Assembly: GCF_003286415.2 (NCBI RefSeq)
Contig: NZ_CP043450.1
Span: 5,270,001-5,334,000 of the forward strand
DNA from: Mucilaginibacter rubeus
GTDB taxonomy: Bacteria; Bacteroidota; Bacteroidia; Sphingobacteriales; Sphingobacteriaceae
Reading direction: 5' to 3'
Length of the DNA stretch: 64,000 nucleotides
Below are positions 60,920 to 64,000 of the stretch, piece after piece (position 1 is the stretch's first letter; every line of letters begins with the position of its first letter). The position numbers and the translations under genes are program-made. The notes under the pieces are model-generated. The model saw only the letters and a program-made list of their open reading frames with translations, did no database searches and was not told the DNA's origin.

Positions 60920-61563
60920 TTTTTAATGGTAAATACCTGTTTCATTGTCCGGCTGTCCGCCAGATCTTTGGCGCGCTGGATAGCGAGCAGCGCTCCCTGC
61001 CGATTAAAAGACCTAAGGAACTGTAGCTTATCCGATCCTGTCGCATAAAGCCGGTCAATGCCTTCGATGCGCTCGGCGTCTGACATCCGAAGTTCATTTG
61101 CGGTAATCAAATGAGTAAGTTCCGTCAGGTCATCCAAACTTTCGGCGAGAAGTTTGGAATACACATTTTCCATATAAGAAAGCTCAGCCGCGCTGAAAAC
61201 GCCCCGCCTCCGGAATCCGGAGATCGCAGACTTATATTCGCTTACTAAACTAACCTGCATACTGATGACCTCCGCTACACGCCCGTAGTTCCTGATGGAA
61301 GGGTTGATGGCCATCAAGCTTCCCAGGTAGAGATCGTGCAGGTTAAAATTACCTTTGGATAAGTTCGAGACTAGGCCGTAACCTTTATTATAAATCTGGT
61401 AGCCGGTCTTCATATCGTTAAGGATATTCTTGAACTGAGTTAGTTTCTCCACATCCAGGATTAATTGCTGGAGTTCCTGGCTTTGAGCCGATGCCTTCTC
61501 TGGAGAGATGAAGGAAAACAACAGTAAAACCAGGGGTAAAATGTATTTCAAAAGATGCTTCAT
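60916..61563 (-). CDS. TraI-like secreted transfer protein
   Basis: A 215-residue exported protein. The start is ATG 61563 (MKHLLKYILPLVLLL), giving a signal peptide that ends near ASAQ. It has FSAAELSYMENVYSKLL, then DDLTELTHLI and SDAERIEGID, the same segment order as the two neighbours. Genes here are often labelled TerB-like in databases, but no tellurite function is implied. It is one of three related traI-like proteins. Confidence 0.7.
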   Translation of the reverse strand: MKHLLKYILPLVLLLFSFISPEKASAQSQELQQLILDVEKLTQFKNILNDMKTGYQIYNKGYGLVSNLSKGNFNLHDLYLGSLMAINPSIRNYGRVAEVISMQVSLVSEYKSAISGFRRRGVFSAAELSYMENVYSKLLAESLDDLTELTHLITANELRMSDAERIEGIDRLYATGSDKLQFLRSFNRQGALLAIQRAKDLADSRTMKQVFTIKN

Positions 61564-61573
61564 AAGGAAATGG

Positions 61574-62260
61574 TTAATGCTTGAAGTATAAAGCGTTGCT
61601 CGTTTGAATAGCGTTCTTTTCCTGTTGCCGCTGAATGACCAGTATTCTAACACTGTTCAGGAAAGTCAGGACAAAGCGATAGTTGTCCTGCATCGCTCCA
61701 TGGATCTGACCGATCAGCCGCAGCCGCTCGGAATCATTCATTTTCAGCTGACCATCCGTGATGACCTGCTCAAGGTGAGCGATTTGTGAATCGCAGTCCA
61801 TTTGGACGGCATCCCCTACTCTTGCTACGTATTGCTGCTCCTGAGGCATCAATACGGTGTAGGCATCACCCGGTCCCAATGCCTTGAGTATTTCGCTCCG
61901 CCAGTTCAGAATCTCGGTAATCTCCGGGCTTTCTCTGATCGAAGGATCAGCCGTTTCGAGCCTGGAATAGAATCCGTTGTGAAGGGTATATTCCGAACTG
62001 AGATAACCGGAAATGGAACCGAGCCCTTTGCCTGCGATCCTGTAGCCATCCCTGACATAGCCGCCCAATAATTGGAGAGCGGCAATCTGCTGAAGCAGGT
62101 ATTTCTTTTGCGTACTGTTCTGCCGGAACCATTCCGCGAAAGTTTGTGCATGGACGTTTGAGCCCTTGGCTGAAACGATCAGGATCCAAAAAATGTAGAA
62201 AAACAGCTTAAAAACAGGTGTACTGCTTTTGCTGGTGTTGTCGTTATTGCGGAATTTCAT
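61574..62260 (-). CDS. TraI-like secreted transfer protein
   Basis: A 228-residue exported protein with an N-terminal hydrophobic segment (FKLFFYIFWILIVSAKG) and AQTFAEW after it. The later segment (IAHLEQVITDGQLKMNDSERLRLI) matches the shared order of the trio. It overlaps the upstream gene by 17 bp. It probably works in the periplasmic part of the channel. Confidence 0.7.
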   Translation of the reverse strand: MKFRNNDNTSKSSTPVFKLFFYIFWILIVSAKGSNVHAQTFAEWFRQNSTQKKYLLQQIAALQLLGGYVRDGYRIAGKGLGSISGYLSSEYTLHNGFYSRLETADPSIRESPEITEILNWRSEILKALGPGDAYTVLMPQEQQYVARVGDAVQMDCDSQIAHLEQVITDGQLKMNDSERLRLIGQIHGAMQDNYRFVLTFLNSVRILVIQRQQEKNAIQTSNALYFKH

Positions 62261-62930
62261 AAAGTTTTTTGATAGTTTTTATTTCACCTGTTTCCTTGCC
62301 CCGCTGCTGGCTGAGTAATATATTCTGTTCGTTGAAGCGATGCAGGTCATCATAGTTTTCATCGAGCCGGTCACCCGCTTTATTGATGAGTACGAGACGC
62401 TGCTCATCGGTCATTTGGGTCTTAAACCCGTTAATGACCATCATGATCTGATCCAGGTTCCTGAGACTGGCATCCAGCATCCCGGCATACACCTCTTCCA
62501 TATAGCTTAATTCTGCCGGGCTGAACCGGCCATCCCGGTTGACCACCGCCCAGGCTTGCCGGTACTCCCTGACCATCGCCAGTTGCTTTGCGGTCATATC
62601 CTTGATCCGCTGATAATAAGTGATCACAGATTTGATCCGCCACAGCTCATCATAATAGTTGCTGTAAAGCTGCCGCTGTTGATCGGTCCATCTGGTAATT
62701 TCGTCGAGCCTGAGTTTGGAAAGCTGGTTCTCCAGAACCTTCTGCGCATTTTGCAGCCAGATCGTTTGGTTTTGCATGCGCTGAACTTTGAGATCGATCG
62801 CTTTAATTACTTTCGTAGCTGCAGCTTTGATGACGTCTGTAATGACGAACTGTGCCCTGGCATTTTCCGCAGATACCGATACCAGCACAAAAGCAAGACT
62901 GATCGGTAGTGTAACCTTAAAAATTTTCAT
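62244..62930 (-). CDS. traI: Conjugative transfer protein TraI
   Basis: A 228-residue secreted protein with signal peptide (MKIFKVTLPISLAFVLVSVS). The region from RFSPAELSYMEEVYAGML to the end, with NLDQIMMVINGFKTQMTDEQRLVLI, matches Bacteroidetes TraI. The other two proteins in this stretch look like diverged copies. It follows a small lipoprotein gene. Confidence 0.85.
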   Translation of the reverse strand: MKIFKVTLPISLAFVLVSVSAENARAQFVITDVIKAAATKVIKAIDLKVQRMQNQTIWLQNAQKVLENQLSKLRLDEITRWTDQQRQLYSNYYDELWRIKSVITYYQRIKDMTAKQLAMVREYRQAWAVVNRDGRFSPAELSYMEEVYAGMLDASLRNLDQIMMVINGFKTQMTDEQRLVLINKAGDRLDENYDDLHRFNEQNILLSQQRGKETGEIKTIKKLYEIPQ

Positions 62931-62982
62931 AATCCTCCCTTCTCCCGGGATTTCCGGGCAGTACTATCGTTTGAATAGGATA

Positions 62983-63366
62983 TCAGTTTTTTACTTTTTG
63001 ATATGGCGTAGTTCTTAACAGGATGCCTTGATGATCGGGTGAAATCCTGATTTGCCTGCCGTATTGGCCCTCTGTCAGGACCTGATGATTCGCATCCCAA
63101 TTGCCAACCCATTTACTTTGCTCATATTGCCGAGGCAACATTCTGCCATTTTTGATTGAGTTGAATCCGGTATGTCTCTCAATCAGAAATGTCATACTTT
63201 CAGAATTCAACTCGGATATGATAAGTGTATCTGAGGCAACGCTAAACTCGCTTCTACCATCATTTACATAAACGCCGGAGAGGTTTTGTTCTTTATTGCT
63301 TTTGCAGGTCGCAAAAATCATCAGACCACAGAAAAGCACGAATAAATTGATTTTAAATGATTTCAT
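62983..63366 (-). CDS. Small lipoprotein within the transfer operon
   Basis: A 127-residue lipoprotein with a lipobox-like IFATC (Cys21) and a beta-rich tail (LSGVYVNDGRSEFSVASDTL, then ISELNSESMTFLIE). It lies between traG and traI. Small lipoproteins in such positions often give entry exclusion, which stops a second copy entering; this is only suggested by place and type. Confidence 0.65.
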   Translation of the reverse strand: MKSFKINLFVLFCGLMIFATCKSNKEQNLSGVYVNDGRSEFSVASDTLIISELNSESMTFLIERHTGFNSIKNGRMLPRQYEQSKWVGNWDANHQVLTEGQYGRQIRISPDHQGILLRTTPYQKVKN

Positions 63367-63377
63367 AAGACTTGCGA

Positions 63378-64000
63378 TTACTGAGAATGATTTTGTTTTT
63401 GTTCTTTAACCATTGCGGTGATTCCCTGCTCCATACCGCCATGGAGCGAAGCCAGTTCCTGGATCTTCACCCGTTCGGTACCTTCTGTAGTGTAAGCGAA
63501 ATATTCCTCGGAACAGAGTTCGTTTTTGACCACTTTCATCACCCGGCCGCCGAGGTCGATATAAATGTCCCGGTTTTCCTTGCTGACTGATAAGACCTGC
63601 GCTTTCCCCTTATCCGACATCCCCAAAGTAGCCTGCAGTTTATCGAACTTGTTCAGGTAGCTGCGCATATCCATCAGGATCTTGATCGCTGCATTGTTGA
63701 TGATCGCATCCTTCACGATGGGTGAACTGATCAGGTCGTCCAATTCCTGGGTGACCACATTCGGAACGCCGTTGAACTTCCGGATAGTCTTGAAAGCGTA
63801 TTGGATGAAACCGGCCATCCCTGAATTGGCGATAGCCTTCCAGGCCTCGTCGATCGTCAGCACCTTACGGATGCCTTTCAGTTTCCGCATTTTCGAAATG
63901 AACATCTCCATGATGATCAGTGTCACCACGGGGAACAGGATCGGGTGGTCCTTGATATTATCCAGCTCGATAACCACGAATCGCTGCTCCAACAGATCGA
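63378..64000 (-). CDS. traG: Transfer ATPase TraG/VirB4-like, partial at window edge
   Basis: The C-terminal 207 codons or so of a large VirB4-like ATPase; the gene begins beyond the right edge. It has LTIDEAWKAI (Walker B) followed by FIQYAFKTIRKFNGVPNVVTQELDDL, ILMDMRSYLNKFDKLQATLG and VLSVSKENRDIYIDLGG, as in Bacteroidetes TraG. It powers channel assembly. The Walker A lies outside the window. Confidence 0.9.
   Translation of the reverse strand, partial: DLLEQRFVVIELDNIKDHPILFPVVTLIIMEMFISKMRKLKGIRKVLTIDEAWKAIANSGMAGFIQYAFKTIRKFNGVPNVVTQELDDLISSPIVKDAIINNAAIKILMDMRSYLNKFDKLQATLGMSDKGKAQVLSVSKENRDIYIDLGGRVMKVVKNELCSEEYFAYTTEGTERVKIQELASLHGGMEQGITAMVKEQKQNHSQ

Noticed and set aside
60916..61563. 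Tellurite-resistance (TerB) label for the TraI-like gene
   Set aside because: The protein has a signal peptide and sits in the tra operon; the label is probably a database carry-over and no tellurite function is evident.
1..64000. CRISPR array, tRNA, rRNA, transposase or integrase
   Set aside because: Looked for on both strands and found none; no direct-repeat series with unique spacers, no clover-leaf tRNA and no DDE or tyrosine recombinase motifs.

Overview
The window looks like the inside of a large integrative and conjugative element (or conjugative plasmid) from a Bacteroidota, most likely a member of the Sphingobacteriales such as Mucilaginibacter or Pedobacter. The evidence is a Bacteroidetes-type transfer operon (traG, traI-like genes, traJ, traK, traL-like, traM), a Bacteroidetes mobilisation module, a SusC/SusD pair, a DUF6520-type peptide, a DUF3606-like protein and one promoter element matching the Bacteroidetes -7 consensus TAnnTTTG. 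No rRNA, tRNA, CRISPR array, transposase or integrase was found, so the element ends are probably outside the window.

Layout. 0.3-7 kb: a DUF1003 protein, a ParA ATPase followed by CAAATG repeats and a small DNA-binding protein, an oriT-like structure, then mobC-family accessory gene, relaxase and coupling protein on the plus strand. 7-17 kb: a class III lanthionine synthetase-like gene, a MauE/DoxX-like membrane protein and a DUF6520 peptide, converging through a shared terminator on an opposing susC-susD-tlpA operon whose 5' leader can form alternative RNA hairpins. 17-33 kb: an A+T-rich defence-like island with a SEFIR protein, an SMC/Rad50-like ATPase coupled to a nitrilase-fold protein, an ABC-three-component operon (PD-(D/E)xK-like nuclease, middle component, DUF3732 ATPase), and an ApeA HEPN protein followed by a PIN-like protein. 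33-55 kb: a DNA-repair and stress island with SRAP/YedK, imuA-imuB-dnaE2, Ku, a zincless Fpg/Nei glycosylase, a DksA-like protein, DUF4385, DUF2256, DUF2383 and DUF72 proteins, a 2H phosphoesterase and several small hypothetical proteins. 55-64 kb: the minus-strand transfer operon, which runs off the right edge inside the VirB4-like ATPase.

How it fits together. The mob module (left) and tra module (right) would process and transfer the element, and the roughly 48 kb between them is cargo. The most informative regulatory observation is one 19-bp inverted repeat, WTRCTAA-N5-TTAGCAW, upstream of three loci: imuA, the SRAP gene and the ABC-three-component defence operon. This suggests one SOS-type repressor controls mutagenic repair, abasic-site repair and a defence system. 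The best candidates for undescribed biology are the nitrilase/ATPase(/SEFIR) locus, the ApeA-PIN pair, and a dispersed family of small proteins that sit beside or overlap repair genes. All functions are read from motifs and gene order; no database search was run.
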